Shown piece after piece: positions 36,331-48,734 of a stretch of DNA of 64,000 bases. A program made the translations under genes and the position numbers. The first letter of the stretch is position 1. Each line of letters begins with the position of its first letter. Where the stretch lies: assembly GCA_964019135.1 (NCBI GenBank), contig OZ025248.1:18359574-18423573 (forward strand). The letters are read 5' to 3'. Origin of the DNA: Arenicola marina. Lineage: Eukaryota > Annelida > Polychaeta > Arenicolidae. The notes beneath the pieces were generated by a model. The model saw nothing but the letters and a program-made list of their open reading frames with translations. It was not told where the DNA came from and ran no database searches.

Positions 36331-36937
36331 AGCGAACCTGCAACATCTGTAAAAAAACTTTATCGGTGAGCGAAGTTTAAATCCTGTAAACTGTCATTTA
36401 GACCTTTAAAATCCTTACATTTTGGTTTGAAACCTTTCAAATTATTAAAATTATCTCGCAAAGAATATGCACTAGACAATAAACAGCTACATAATCGACA
36501 TAATCGACAAAAATGTAGTTACGTAGGATTTCGTTCGTGATTAAGCGCTAGTTACGGGACTATTGACGTGGGTCGCTAAGGCTTCCTTTTGCCTTCCGAT
36601 CTGAAAGATTCCTCATTGCAATTTCCGGTCTTGTTCATAAACTTCATGATGTATTTGAAGCTAGAATACCCTTCGTTGGGAAGACAGTGCGGAGAAGACA
36701 TGGGTTACTGCGCTACGACCGTCATAACATGCAGAGTGGGGATGGCATATTTCCCAAAGATATACTACTCACAATGTGATTAGGACCACCTCTATGCAGA
36801 GATCTCTGAGTGTATAACAGGTGACTGTGTAATTCGACTATGATACAGAAAAATCTTCCCCAATCTGTGTCCAATTTGTTACTCGTGTGCCACCATGCAT
36901 GGTATATGCAAACGTCTTTGTATTATAGTAAAATTAC
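36331..36937. other. Unique A+T-rich sequence, no gene seen
   Basis: No recognisable exon, RNA gene or repeat. Confidence 0.4.
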
Positions 36938-38559
36938 AAGTACTTCCAGTATCGCCCTACGTATCTTTAAAAAGGGACAATGAGTGTGTAGGACTGAACA
37001 TATGGAACGAAGCTGTTGTCAGCATTGGCCAAACGAGAATTTTAGTATCTGTAGTATGCATGTACATTTAATTTGTCCTTAGTAGTAAAGAAAGTATCGA
37101 TGTCTCCACATAATGATCGAAGCTAAAATATTTATTGAAGAAATCCTCAATTACGTTAAGTTAAGTCAATTGTAACAGATGGGTAGTAGAAAACAAACGC
37201 GTCGCCCAAACGGGGAGTAAATCGCGATGGCTTCTCGGAGCCCGTAATTGCTTTCTATCGACCGGTTTCCTAACAAATACCCGATTCGATGCTCATTTCT
37301 GTTTTAATAGTGTCGCACATTGCACAATTCCCACGGTTACAGTGCAATGGAATAATTATTGTGGCGGTTTGATATGTGAGTCTGAAGTCTGAAGTCTCGG
37401 CCGAAGTTGAAATATTACCTGTGCTCAAATATCGGTGGGTAAGTCATCTTAGTAAATGAGATACATTGCGACATTGGCTGACGTAATGGCTAAATAACTT
37501 TCAATTAGAAGGACAATATCGCATTGCGGCATGTGCTTATTCCCATAATACAAGCAAAACTTCAAACTCATATTCCAAGGATTACCGATTGTTGTTATAG
37601 CGGAGAAACGTCATAACAACAAACTTGCAGAATAGATGGCTGGTCGGGATGGCCGTACCTGCTTAATAAAACGTGAAAGTAATGTTGGGAGCGCTGCTGG
37701 ATGAGAGCCTCGTTCTGGCCACAACTATCTACTTACTCCTTTTTCTTTTTACTATACCATGCGTATCTCATGCGTTGGGCAAAACCATGGTAAACACAGT
37801 GACGCGACAGCTGTCAGCAAGGGAACGCGGATTTGCCGTTTTTTCCCCATTATCATGTGTCTGTTCAAAGATGCGAGAATGAGACGAGGCTCCCTCGCCG
37901 AACTTAATCCTTCAAAAAAATGCAAGAGAAGCTCAGTGAACGCCGTTATAATTGAAGCACAGACCGTCGAGAGTGGGACAAATTTTCTTACGACAAAAAC
38001 GTCATGTTTTTGACATTGTATCAGCGTGGGGCGGACTGTTACAACACCGACTCACATACACGTGCGGTGCTGGTGGCTGACACGCACACTGAGTTGGGAG
38101 GCAAGGGTCTTGTTCCTCCATTCTTCCCCTTGGAAGTCCCTTCTATTTCATTCCACCTCACCCTTTGTTTAGGTTATGACATTAACCATAGGTCTGAAGC
38201 CATGACCTAGCGCAACACAATATTCAGCAATCCAGATCACGCCACACAAATGAAACGCTAGTAACGATTATCACGAGAAGGCCAAAGCTAAGTAAGCAAT
38301 GCTTCCCAGACGTGGTGGGGGGGGGCGTTACTAAGGCGACGACGTCTGATAACTGGTGCCATGACGCACGTGCACCCTAGCTGGTGGCCCCGTTACCGCC
38401 CACTGAGCCACAAGACACTGCGACGGTTGCAACGTCGGCTGGCGGGATACACATGTGAACACCATGTATTAAGAAGAAGAAGGTATCGCCACTGGGCTAA
38501 GATAAAGGCAGAACATCTCATGACACGAGAAACTAGAAGGCACTGCAGACCCAATCATA
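36938..38559 (+). repeat. Local segmental duplication, copy A
   Basis: From AAGTACTT (36938) to the first 39-bp unit, this stretch matches 45675-48734 in the same orientation, at roughly 85-92 percent by eye with small indels. Copy A lacks the insertion of about 1.5 kb in copy B and has about 70 bp (37478-37550) absent there. It ends by running into the expanded 39-bp array. An arginine-rich open frame from ATG 38361 (VHPSW, PRYRPLSHKTL) is shared with copy B. However, amino-acid-changing differences (about nine) outnumber silent ones (about four), so I do not call it a gene. Confidence 0.85.
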
Positions 38560-40600
38560 TGACACGAGCAAAGAGAAGGTACTGCGGACCCAATCATATG
38601 ACACGAGCAAAGAGAAGGTACTGCAGAACCAATCATCTGACACGAGCAAGGAGAAGGTACTGCAGACCCAATCATCCGACACAAGCAAAGAGAAGGTACT
38701 GCAGACCCAATCATCTGACACGAGCAAGGAGAAGGTACTGCAGACCCAATCATCCGACATGAGCAAAGAGTAGGTACTGCAGACCCAATCATCTGACACG
38801 AGCAGAGAGATGGTACTGCAGACCCAATCATCCGACACAAGCAAAGAGAAGGTACTGCAGACCCAATCATCCGACAAGAGCAATGAGAAGGTACTGCAGA
38901 CCCAATCATCCGACACGAGCAAAGAGAAGGTACTGCAGACCCAATCATCCGACACAAGCAAAGAGAAGGTACTGCAGACCCAATCATCCGACAAGAGCAA
39001 TGAGAAGGTACTGCAGACCCAATCATCCGACACGAGCAAAGAGAAGGTACTGCAGACCCAATCATCTGAAACGAGCAAAGAGAAGGTACAGCAGACCCAA
39101 TCATATGACACGAGCAAAGAGAAGGTACTGCAGACCCAATTATCCGACAATAACAAAGAGAAGGTACTGCAGACCCAATCATCCGACACGAGCAACGTGA
39201 AGATACTATAGATCCATCCATCCAACACGAGCAAAAAGAAGGTACTGCAGACCCAATCATATGACACGAGCAAAGAGAAGGTACTGCAGACCCAATCATC
39301 CGACACGAGCAAAGGGAAGGTACTGCCGACCCAAGCATCCGACACGAGCAAAGATAAGGTACTGCAGACCCAATCATCTGACACGAGCAAAGAGAAGGTA
39401 CTGCAGATCCAATCATCTGACACGAGCAACGAGAAGGTACTGCAGACCCAATCATCTGACACGAGCAAAGAGAAGGTACTGCAGATCCAATCATCTGACA
39501 CGAGCAGCGAGAAGGCACTGCAGACCCAATCATCTGACACGAGCAAAGAGAAGGTACTGCAGATCCAATCATCTGACACGAGCAATGAGAAGGTACTGCA
39601 GACCCAATCATCTCACACGAGCAACGAGAAGGTACTGCAGACTCAATCATATGACACGAGCAAAAAGAAGGTACTGCAGACCCAATCATTTCACACGAAC
39701 AAAGAGAAGGTACTGCGGACCCAATCATCCGACAGGAGCAAAGAGAAGGCACTGCAGACCCAATCATATGACACGAGCAAAGAGAAGGTACTGCAGACCC
39801 AATCATCCGACACGAGCAAAGAGAAGGTACTGCAGACCCAATCATCCGACACGAGCAAAGAGAAGGTACTGCAGACCCAATCATCCGACAAGAGCAAAGA
39901 GAAGGTACTGCATACCCAATCATCTGACACGAGCAACGAGAAGGCACTGCAGACCCAATCATCTGGCACGAGCAAAGAGAAGGTACTGCAGATCCAATCA
40001 TCTGACACGAGCAGCGAGAAGGCACTGCAGACCCAATCATCTGACACGAGCAAAGAGAAGGTACTGCAGATCCAATCATCTGACACGAGCAATGAGAAGG
40101 TACTGCAGACCCAATCATCTCACACGAGCAACGAGAAGGTACTGCAGACTCAATCATATGACACGAGCAAAAAGAAGGTACTGCAGACCCAATCATTTCA
40201 CACGAACAAAGAGAAGGTACTGCGGACCCAATCATCCGACAGGAGCAAAGAGAAGGCACTGCAGACCCAATCATATGACACGAGCAAAGAGAAGGTACTG
40301 CAGACCCAATCATCCGACAAGAGCAAAGAGAAGGTACTGCATACCCAATCATATGACACGAGCAAAGAGAAGGTACTGCATACCCAATCATCTGACACGA
40401 GCAAGGAGAAGGTACTGCAGACCCAATCATCCGACAAGAGCAATGAGAAGGTACTGCAGACCCAATCATCCGACAAGAGCAAAGAGAAGGTACTGCAGAC
40501 CCAACCATATGACACGAGCAAAGAGAAGGTACTGCAGACCCAATCATCCGACAAGAGCAAAGAGAAGGTACTGCAGACCCAATCATATGACACGAGAAGA
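38521..40600 (+). repeat. 39-bp minisatellite, about 53 units
   Basis: Units contain TGACACGAGCAAAGAGAAGG then TACTGCAGACCCAATCATC. Because 39 is a multiple of three, one frame translates as TRAKRRYCRPNHP repeats, but in-frame stops occur (for example TAG at 38770 and near 39208), arguing against coding. A 13-unit block (507 bp) starting near 39490 repeats near 39997 with the same variant order, showing a higher-order duplication. The first unit (38521-38559) aligns with a single-copy sequence in copy B (48696-48734). Confidence 0.95.
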
Positions 40601-40602
40601 GA

Positions 40603-40662
40603 GGCTGGGTCTGGTTGGTCAGTGGTGTGAATGGTACCCGTGGATGCTGGGTCTGGCTGGTC
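40603..40662 (-). repeat. Inverted fragment of the 33/42-bp family at an array junction
   Basis: Read on the minus strand, about 60 bp match the 33/42-bp family: CCATTCACACCACTGACCAA, CCACGGGT and ACCAGCCAGACCCAGC are all present in family order. It sits exactly between the end of the 39-bp array and the start of the 25-bp array, and is inverted relative to the main array at 2.8-25.2 kb. A junction insertion by template switching or break repair is the simplest reading. Confidence 0.85.
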
Positions 40663-43600
40663 TGTGGGCAGAGATCCCATGGCGGTGTCTGGGCAGAGAT
40701 CCCATGGCGGTGTGTGGGCAGAGATCCCACGGCGGTCTGTGGGCAGAGATCCCATGGCGGTGTCTGGGCAGAGATCCCATGGCGGTGTGTGGGCAGAGAT
40801 CCCATGGCTGTCTGTGGGCAGAGATCACACGGCAGTTTGTGGGCAGAGATCCCATGGCGGTCTGTGGGCAGAGATCACACGGCGATCTGTGCTCAGAGAT
40901 CACACGGCGGTCTGTGGGCAAAGATCCCATGGCGGTGTGTGGGCAAAGATCACACGGCGGTGTGTGGGCAGAGATCCCATGGCGGTCTGTGGGCAGAGAT
41001 CCCATGGCGGTGTGTGGGCAGAGATCCCATGACGGTGTGTGGGCAGAGATCCCATGGCGGTGTGTGGGCAGAGATCCCATGACGGTGTGTGGGCAGAGAT
41101 CCCATGGCGGTCTGTGGGCAGAGATCACACGGCGGTCTGTGGTCAGAGATCACACGGCGGTCTGTGGGCAGAGATCCCATGGCGGTGTGTGGGCAAAGAT
41201 CACACGGCGGTGTGTGGGCAGAGATCCCATGGCGGTCTGTGGGCAGAGATCCCATGGCGGTCTGTGGGCAGAGATCCCATGGCGGTGTGTGGGCAGAGAT
41301 CCCATGACGGTGTGTGGGCAGAGATCCCATGGCGGTCTGTGGGCAGAGATCACACGGCGGTCTGTGGGCAGAGATCACACGGCGGTCTGTGGGCAGAGAT
41401 CACACGGCGGTGTCTGGGCAGAGATCACACGGCGGTATGTGGGCAGAGATCCCATGGCGGTGTGTGGGTAGAGATCAGACGGTGGTCTGTGGGCAGAGAT
41501 CCCATGGCGGTGTGTGGGCAGAGATCACACGGCGGTCTGTAGGCAGATAACCCATGGCGGTCTGTGGGCAGAGATCCCATGGCGGTCTGTGGGCAGAGAT
41601 CCCATGGCGGTCTGTGGGCAGAGATCCCATGGCGGTATGTGGGCAGAGATCCCATGGCGGTGTGTGGGCAGAGATCACACGGCGGTTTGTGGGCAGAGAT
41701 CCCATGGCGGTCTGTGGGCAGAGATCACACGGCGGTCTGTGGGCAGATATCCCATGGCGGTCTGTGGGCAGAGATCCCATGGCGGTCTGTGGGCAGAGAT
41801 CCCATGGCGGTGTGTGGGCAGAGATCCCATGGCGGTGTGTGGGCAGAGATCCCATGGCGGTCTGTGGACAGAGATCCCATGGCGGTGTGTGGGCAGAGAT
41901 CCCATGGCGGTCTGTGGGCAGAGATCACACGGCGGTTTGTGGGCAGAGATCCCATGACGGTGTGTGGGCAGAGATCCCATGGCGGTGTGTGGGCAGAGAT
42001 CCCATGGCGGTCTGTGGACAGAGATCCCATGGCGGTGTGTGGGCAGAGATCCCATGGTGGTCTGTGGACAGAGATCACACGGCGGTTTGTGGGCAGAGAT
42101 CCCATGGCGGTCTGTGGTCAGAGATCCCATGGTGGTCTGTGGACAGAGATCACACGGCGGTTTGTGGGCAGAGATCCCATGGCGGTCTGTGGTCAGAGAT
42201 CCCATGGCGGTCTGTGGGCAGAGATCACACGGCGGTCTGTGGACAGAGATCCCATGGCGGTCTGTGGACAGAGATCACACGGCGGTTTGTGGGCAGAGAT
42301 CCCATGGCGGTGTGTGGGCAGAGATCCCATGGCGGTCTGTGGACAGAGATCACACGGCGGTTTGTGGGCAGAGATCCCATGGCGGTCTGTGGTCAGAGAT
42401 ACCATGGCGGTCTGTGGACAGAGATCACACGGCGGTTTGTGGGCAGAGATCCCATGGCGGTCTGTGGGCAGAGATCACACGGCGGTTTGTGGGCAGAGAT
42501 CCCATGACGGTGTGTGGGCAGAGATCCCATGGCGGTCTGTGGGCAGAGATCACACGGCGGTCTGTGGGCAGAGATCCCATGGCGGTCTGTGGGCAGAGAT
42601 CACACGGCGGTTTGTGGGCAGAGATCACACGGCGGTCTGTGGGCAGAGATCACACGGCGGTTTGTGGGCAGAGATCCCATGGCGGTCTGTGGTCAGAGAT
42701 CTCATGGCGGTGTGTGGGCAGAGATCCCATGGCGGTATGTGGGCAGAGATCCCATGGCGGTGTGTGGGCAGAGATCCCATGGCGGTCTGTGGGCAGATAT
42801 CCAATGGCGGTTTGTGGGCAGAGATCCCATGGCGGTATGTGGGCAGAGATCCCATGGCGGTATGTGGGCAGAGATCCCATGGCGGTCTGTGGGCAGAGAT
42901 CCCATGGCGGTCTGTGGGCAGAGATCTCATGGCGGTGTGTGGGCAGAGATCCCATGGCGGTATGTGGGCAGAGATCCCATGGCGGTGTGTGGGCAGAGAT
43001 CCCATGGCGGTCTGTGGGCAGATATCCAATGGCGGTTTGTGGGCAGAGATCCCATGGCGGTGTGTGGGCAAAGATCACACGGCGGTGTGTGGGCAGAGAT
43101 CCCATGGCGGTCTGTGGGCAGAGATCCCATGGCGGTCTGTGGGCAGAGATCCCATGGCGGTGTGTGGGCAGAGATCCCATGACGGTGTGTGGGCAGAGAT
43201 CCCATGGCGGTCTGTGGGCAGAGATCACACGGCGGTCTGTGGGCAGAGATCACACGGCGGTCTGTGGGCAGAGATCACACGGCGGTGTCTGGGCAGAGAT
43301 CCCATGGCGGTATGTGGGCAGAGATCCCATGGCGGTGTGTGGGTAGAGATCAGACGGTGGTCTGTGGGCAGAGATCCCATGGCGGTGTGTGGGCAGAGAT
43401 CACACGGCGGTCTGTAGGCAGATATCCCATGGCGGTCTGTGGGCAGAGATCCCATGGCGGTCTGTGGGCAGAGATCCCATGGCGGTCTGTGGGCAGAGAT
43501 CCCATGGCGGTATGTGGGCAGAGATCCTATGGCGGTGTGTGGGCAGAGATCACACGGCGGTTTGTGGGCAGAGATCCCATGGCGGTCTGTGGGCAGAGAT

Positions 43601-45296
43601 CACACGGCGGTCTGTGGGCAGATATCCCATGGCGGTCTGTGGGCAGAGATCCCATGGCGGTCTGTGGGCAGAGATCCCATGGCGGTGTGTGGGCAGAGAT
43701 CCCATGGCGGTGTGTGGGCAGAGATCCCATGGCGGTCTGTGGACAGAGATCCCATGGCGGTGTGTGGGCAGAGATCCCATGGCGGTCTGTGGGCAGAGAT
43801 CACACGGCGGTTTGTGGGCAGAGATCCCATGACGGTGTGTGGGCAGAGATCCCATGGCGGTGTGTGGGCAGAGATCCCATGGCGGTCTGTGGACAGAGAT
43901 CCCATGGCGGTGTGTGGGCAGAGATCCCATGGTGGTCTGTGGACAGAGATCACACGGCGGTTTGTGGGCAGAGATCCCATGGCGGTCTGTGGTCAGAGAT
44001 CCCATGGTGGTCTGTGGACAGAGATCACACGGCGGTTTGTGGGCAGAGATCCCATGGCGGTCTGGGGTCAGAGATCCCATGGCGGTCTGTGGGCAGAGAT
44101 CACACGGCGGTCTGTGGACAGAGATCCCATGGCGGTCTGTGGACAGAGATCACACGGCGGTTTGTGGGCAGAGATCCCATGGCGGTCTGTGGGCAGAGAT
44201 CCCATGGTGGTCTGTGGACAGAGATCACACGGCGGTTTGTGGGCAGAGATCCCATGGCGGTGTGTGGGCAGAGATCCCATGGCGGTCTGTGGACAGATAT
44301 CACACGGCGGTTTGTGGGCAGAGATCCCATGGCGGTCTGTGGTCAGAGATACCATGGCGGTCTGTGGACAGAGATCACACGGCGGTTTGTGGGCAGAGAT
44401 CCCATGGCGGTGTGTGGGCAGAGATCCCATGGCGGTCTGTGGGCAGAGATCACACGGTGGTCTGTGGGCAGAGATCCCATGGCGGTCTGTGGGCAGAGAT
44501 CACACGGCGGTTTGTGGCCAGAGATCACACGGCGGTCTGTGGGCAGAGATCACACGGCGGTTTGTGGGCAGAGATCCCATGGCGGTCTGTGGGCAGAGAT
44601 CCCATGGCGGTCTGTGGTCAGAGATCTCATGGCGGTGTGTGGGCAGAGATCCCATGGCGGTATGTGGGCAGAGATCCCATGGCGGTGTGTGGGCAGAGAT
44701 CCCATGGCGGTCTGTGGGCAGATATCCAATGGCGGTTTGTGGGCAGAGATCCCATGGCGGTATGTGGGCAGAGATCCCATGGCGGTATGTGGGCAGAGAT
44801 CCCATGGCGGTCTGTGGGCAGAGATCCCATGGCGGTCTGTGGGCAGAGATCTCATGGCGGTGTGTGGGCAGAGATCCCATGGCGGTATGTGGGCAGAGAT
44901 CCCATGGCGGTGTGTGGGCAGAGATCCCATGGCGGTCTGTGGGCAGATATCCAATGGCGGTTTGTGGGCAGAGATCCCATGGCGGTCTGTGGGCAGAGAT
45001 CCCATGGCAGTATGTGGGCAGAGATCCCATGGCGGTATGTGGGCAGAGATCCCATGGCGGTGTGTGGGTAGAGATCAGGCGGTGGTCTGTGGGCAGAGAT
45101 CCCATGGCGGTGTGTGGGCAGAGATCCCATGGCGGTCTGTGGGCAGAGATCCCATGGCGGTGTGTGGGCAGAGATCCCATGGCGGTCTGTGGGCAGAGAT
45201 CACACGGCGGTCTGTGGGCAGAGATCCCATGGCGGTTTGTGGGCAGAGATCCCATGGCGGTCTGTGGTCAGAGATCCCATGGCGGTCTGTGGACAT
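40660..45296 (+). repeat. 25-bp minisatellite, about 185 units
   Basis: Units are GGGCAGAGAT, then CCCATGGCGG or CACACGGCGG, then TCTGT or TGTGT. The common unit contains no TAA, TAG or TGA on either strand, so although 25 is not a multiple of three all six frames tend to stay open. The three plus-strand frames cycle through GRDPMAVCGQRSHGGLWAE-type repeats. Higher-order structure is strong. The stretch from about 41314 recurs at 43189 (offset 1875 bp, 75 units), later parts recur at offset 1925 bp (42702 versus 44627), and a nine-unit (225-bp) block repeats near 42701 and 42926. I read it as noncoding. Confidence 0.96.
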
Positions 45297-45674
45297 GGTC
45301 TGAGGATATGATTGGTGGCGTGTACGCCGAGACCTGATGCAGATGGAGGGGGATAGCGTGCTCAAATGGCCGGAAGCACACGGCTCAAGCGTTTTTAAAT
45401 TACTCCACCTGCGTGCGGCGCGAGCGAGTAGTCATGGCTGTGGCGCGCTGGGAAATCACCTACACACTAAGCCATCACGGTGTTTAGACATGCAAAGAGC
45501 AATGGCTACAGGGAAACACGACCGTGCGTGCTGATGCCATCGCAAAGCTTGTTGCGTTGCGGGCAGTTAACCACAGGAATACAGAATAACAGGAAGAATC
45601 TCCATGATCAGCAATGGGAGACCTCACATGTTTCAACCCGGTGCTACCTATATATATAGAGCGATTATCCAATT
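45297..45674. other. Unique sequence, no firm gene
   Basis: A 65-codon ORF with a true ATG (45337-45534, plus strand) has mixed composition and no recognisable motif. Otherwise unique sequence leads into copy B of the segmental duplication. Confidence 0.3.
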
Positions 45675-46242
45675 AAGTACTTTAACGTATCGCCTTACGT
45701 ATCTTTGAAAAGGGAAATTGAACTGTCTGTAAGACTGAAAAAACATATTCAGTTAATGGAACGAAGCTGTTGTAACTAACTGTAGTCGGCATTGGCCAAA
45801 CGGGAATTTTAGTATCTATGGTAGGTATGTACATTTAGTTTGTCCTTAGTAGTACAGAAAACACCGACGCCTGGACACCACAATCGAATAATGATCCTAG
45901 ATTAAATATTTAATTAAGAAATGCCTTAATTATGGGACGGTAAGTCTATTGTAACAGATTGTTGGTAGAACACAATCTTGTCACCTAAATGGGGAGTAAA
46001 TCGAGATGGCTACTTGGAGCCCATGATTACTTTAGAGCGACCTGTTTCCTAACAAATATTCCATGTGCGTTTCGGTTTAAATATTATCGCACATTGCAAA
46101 ATGCCCACGGTTACAGTGAAATTGAATAATTATTGTGGCGGTTTGATCAGTGATACTGAAGTCTGAAGTCTTGGCCGAAGTGGAAATATATCCGGTGCTC
46201 GGTAGGTAAATCATCTTAGTAAATGAGATACATTGCGACATT

Positions 46243-47745
46243 TATTTATTGATGCGATTTGGTTTGCCATATTTTGTGAGCCACAAGGTTGTTGGATATG
46301 TATGTCTATTAATTACTTATTTATTTCTTTTGGCGTGCCATAGCCACCCATAGTGTGGTTCTTTTGTGGCGAGCGCCATCTATCCATTGAAAAATAGCGC
46401 GTCGTTAGCAACAGCCAATGAAAATCTAACATTAGCGGCGTCAAATTTAACTTGCACCTCGGCAACCTGTCCTCTGTGCAGATAACATTGGTCCGAGAAA
46501 CAGACGTATCTGTCATGCGGGAAATTAACATTCTAAGGTTGGTATATTGATGTTTATTACGTATATTAGTCTATGTTTAATACTCAATTGATCGATTGTT
46601 GTGTATATGACTACTGTGTAGATACATTATGGGTGTTATCGTTATTATAATAAGTGATTTGAAGGTTTATAAGAACTTAGATGTTTTGCATTCAACAAAG
46701 GCGGCTCCTGTGTTGCGCGATATAGCCTGAACTTTCTATTGTGCTTTTGGAGTATATAATTAGTATTATATATAGTTAAAGAGGGTTACATGTTTTGTAA
46801 TAAATAGCTTAGTCGTCTAGACAAAATTTAGTATTCATTTGAGAGTTTTACATTGACCTGAAGTGTAGACAGCGCCATCGCTGTGGCTGAGTGCTCGACT
46901 GCAGGCTGTAACGTTGAGGATTCAAATCCCACCTGGTTCTGTAGCAGGGTTTTTCCATTTCTTTCATTTGTGTTTCACAACCAGTTTAAAAGCAAATCAT
47001 CTCTGTCAATATCCAGTGGTTTGTATGATACATTTTCTTAATAATTGTTTCATTGACGGTAATAGTATCCGTAGTTCCGTTGCCACCCTGAAACTGTGAA
47101 CCTTTAGAGGCCTACCTGTTTTAAATGTCTCTCCATTGCAGTGTCACTGGGTTCACTGGGAGTTCTGTCATTTGTAGTTTTATATTTGTGGGATGACTCT
47201 TTATATAAACAAAGGTAGTCTACTAAGATTTGTAGTCGTCGCGAATTAAGGGAATGTAAGGCGCCGACTGGTTAAAAAAAAATCTTTCTTGTCGTTGGTG
47301 ACTGTTGCAATGAAAGTTGAATTGTCTTATTTTAAGGAGGCTTTGCGGTGTTCTGCAGCAGACTGCTGTACTCGAATTAAGACCCGCAGAGAACACTGCG
47401 GTTAGTAGTGACCATGTTTACATTGTAATACGGTTTGATAATTATGTATTGTTCCCTTTATCTATTTGTTATTATCAACGGACTTTAATTTAAACTCAAA
47501 CGCATGTCTAGCCTATTACCAGATAAGGTAATTTAACTGTCCTGATGTATTTATTCTAATATTATAATTAATGATCAACAATACTGTTGTAATATATCGC
47601 TAATTGTTAAACATTATATTTTCATTAATTTAATATTTTCCTGTTTTCACAGGGTGAAAAAAATAAATAAAAGAATAAAATAAACATCCGACTCAGTTGT
47701 TAGTTATCTGTGTCGCTCATATTAGCCACCAACCTGCCCTACATG
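46243..47745. mobile_element. About 1.5 kb insertion inside duplication copy B
   Basis: This block has no counterpart in copy A, which runs from GCGACATTGGC through about 70 other bases to TACAAGCAAAAC. It contains a minus-strand ORF of 72 codons with a true ATG (46531 to 46313) and a plus-strand GTCGTTAGCAACAGCCAAT (X-box-like plus CCAAT, 46401-46419). It also has a tRNA-like box pair (46884-46929), an imperfect palindrome near 47349-47400, and an A-rich run near 47658-47685. I see no terminal inverted repeats, target-site duplication or transposase. It may be a composite of a SINE and host sequence, or the DNA that copy A lost. Confidence 0.5.
46870..46945 (+). mobile_element. tRNA-like (SINE head) sequence
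   Basis: Box A-like TGGCTGAGTGCT (46884-46895) and box B-like GGATTCAAATCC (46918-46929) stand about 22 nt apart, close to tRNA spacing. One base departs from the box B core. The acceptor and anticodon stems do not pair well by eye, so I read it as a tRNA-derived SINE promoter and not a working tRNA gene. Confidence 0.4.
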
Positions 47746-48695
47746 CAAAACCTACTACACGAGCAAAACGTTGAACTCATATTCCAAGAATTACCGGCTG
47801 TTGTTACAACGGAGAAATGTCATAACAACAAACTAGCAGAATAGATGGCTGTACCTGCACAATAAAAAGTGAAAGTAAAGACTTAGAGCGCTGCTGGATG
47901 AGAGCCTCGTTCTGGCCACAACTATCTACTTCCTTTAATGAGAACGCGTGATTGTTTTTAGTAAATACCATGAGAATCTGATGCGTTGGATAAAACTATG
48001 GTAACGACAGTGACGCGACAGCGGTCAGCAAGGGGACGCGGATTTGCCTTTTTTCCCCATTATCACATGTCTTTTCACATATGCCAGAATGAGACGAGCA
48101 TGAGGCTTCCTCGCCGAGATTAGTCCTCGGAAAACCTGGAGGAGAAGCTCAGTGAACCGCCATTATAATTGAAGTACAGAACGTCGAGGGTGGCGCGGAT
48201 CCTGTTACGACAAAAACGTCCTGTTGTTGACATTTTATCAGAGTGGGGTGGACTGTTACAACACCGACTCACATACACGTGGGATCCTGGTGGCTGACAC
48301 GCACACTGAGTCCTTTCCATTTCCTTCCACCTCACCCTTTGTTCAGGTTAGGTTATTACCCATAGGTCTGAAACCATGATCTAGCGCAATGCAACAGCCA
48401 GCATTCCAAATCACACCACACAAATGGAACGCTAGTAACGATTATCAAGAGAAGGCCAGAGCTATGTAAGCAATGCTTCCCAGACGTGGAGTGGGGGGGG
48501 GGGTACCAAGGCGACGACGTCTGATGACAGGCGCCATGACGCGCGTGCACCCTAGCTGGCGGCCGCGTTACCGCCCACTGAGCCACAAGACACTGCTACG
48601 GTTGCCACGTCGGCTGGCTGGATATTCATGTGAACACCATGTATTAAGAAGAAGAAGGTATCGCTACGGGGCTAAGATAAAGGCAGAACATCTCA

Positions 48696-48734
48696 TGACG
48701 CGAGCAACTAGAAGGCACTGGCCGACCTAATCAT
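48696..48734 (+). repeat. Single-copy ancestor of the 39-bp unit
   Basis: This 39-bp stretch (TGACGCGAGCAACTAGAAGG, then CACTGGCCGACCTAATCAT) aligns end to end with the first unit of the array in copy A (38521-38559). Here it occurs once and is followed by unrelated sequence, so copy B preserves the unexpanded state. Confidence 0.85.

Larger units (their letters stand above)
45675..48734 (+). repeat. Local segmental duplication, copy B
   Basis: Matches copy A (36938-38559) from AAGTACTT onward, interrupted by an insertion at about 46243-47745. It resumes at GAGCAAAACGTTGAACTCAT and continues to a single 39-bp unit, after which homology stops. Small ORFs open in copy A (ATG 37682 and ATG 38004) are lost here through changes at the start codon or frame, which supports noncoding status for both copies. 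Confidence 0.85.

Noticed and set aside
37682-37882. Signal-peptide-like ORF in copy A (MLGALLDESLVLATT start)
   Set aside because: The ATG and downstream frame are lost in the homologous part of copy B near 47880, so there is no evidence of conserved coding.
38361-38762. Arginine-rich ORF shared by both duplicate copies (VHPSW, PRYRPLSHKTL)
   Set aside because: Between the copies about nine changes alter the amino acid and about four are silent, with no sign of purifying selection. In copy B the frame ends soon after the single 39-bp unit.
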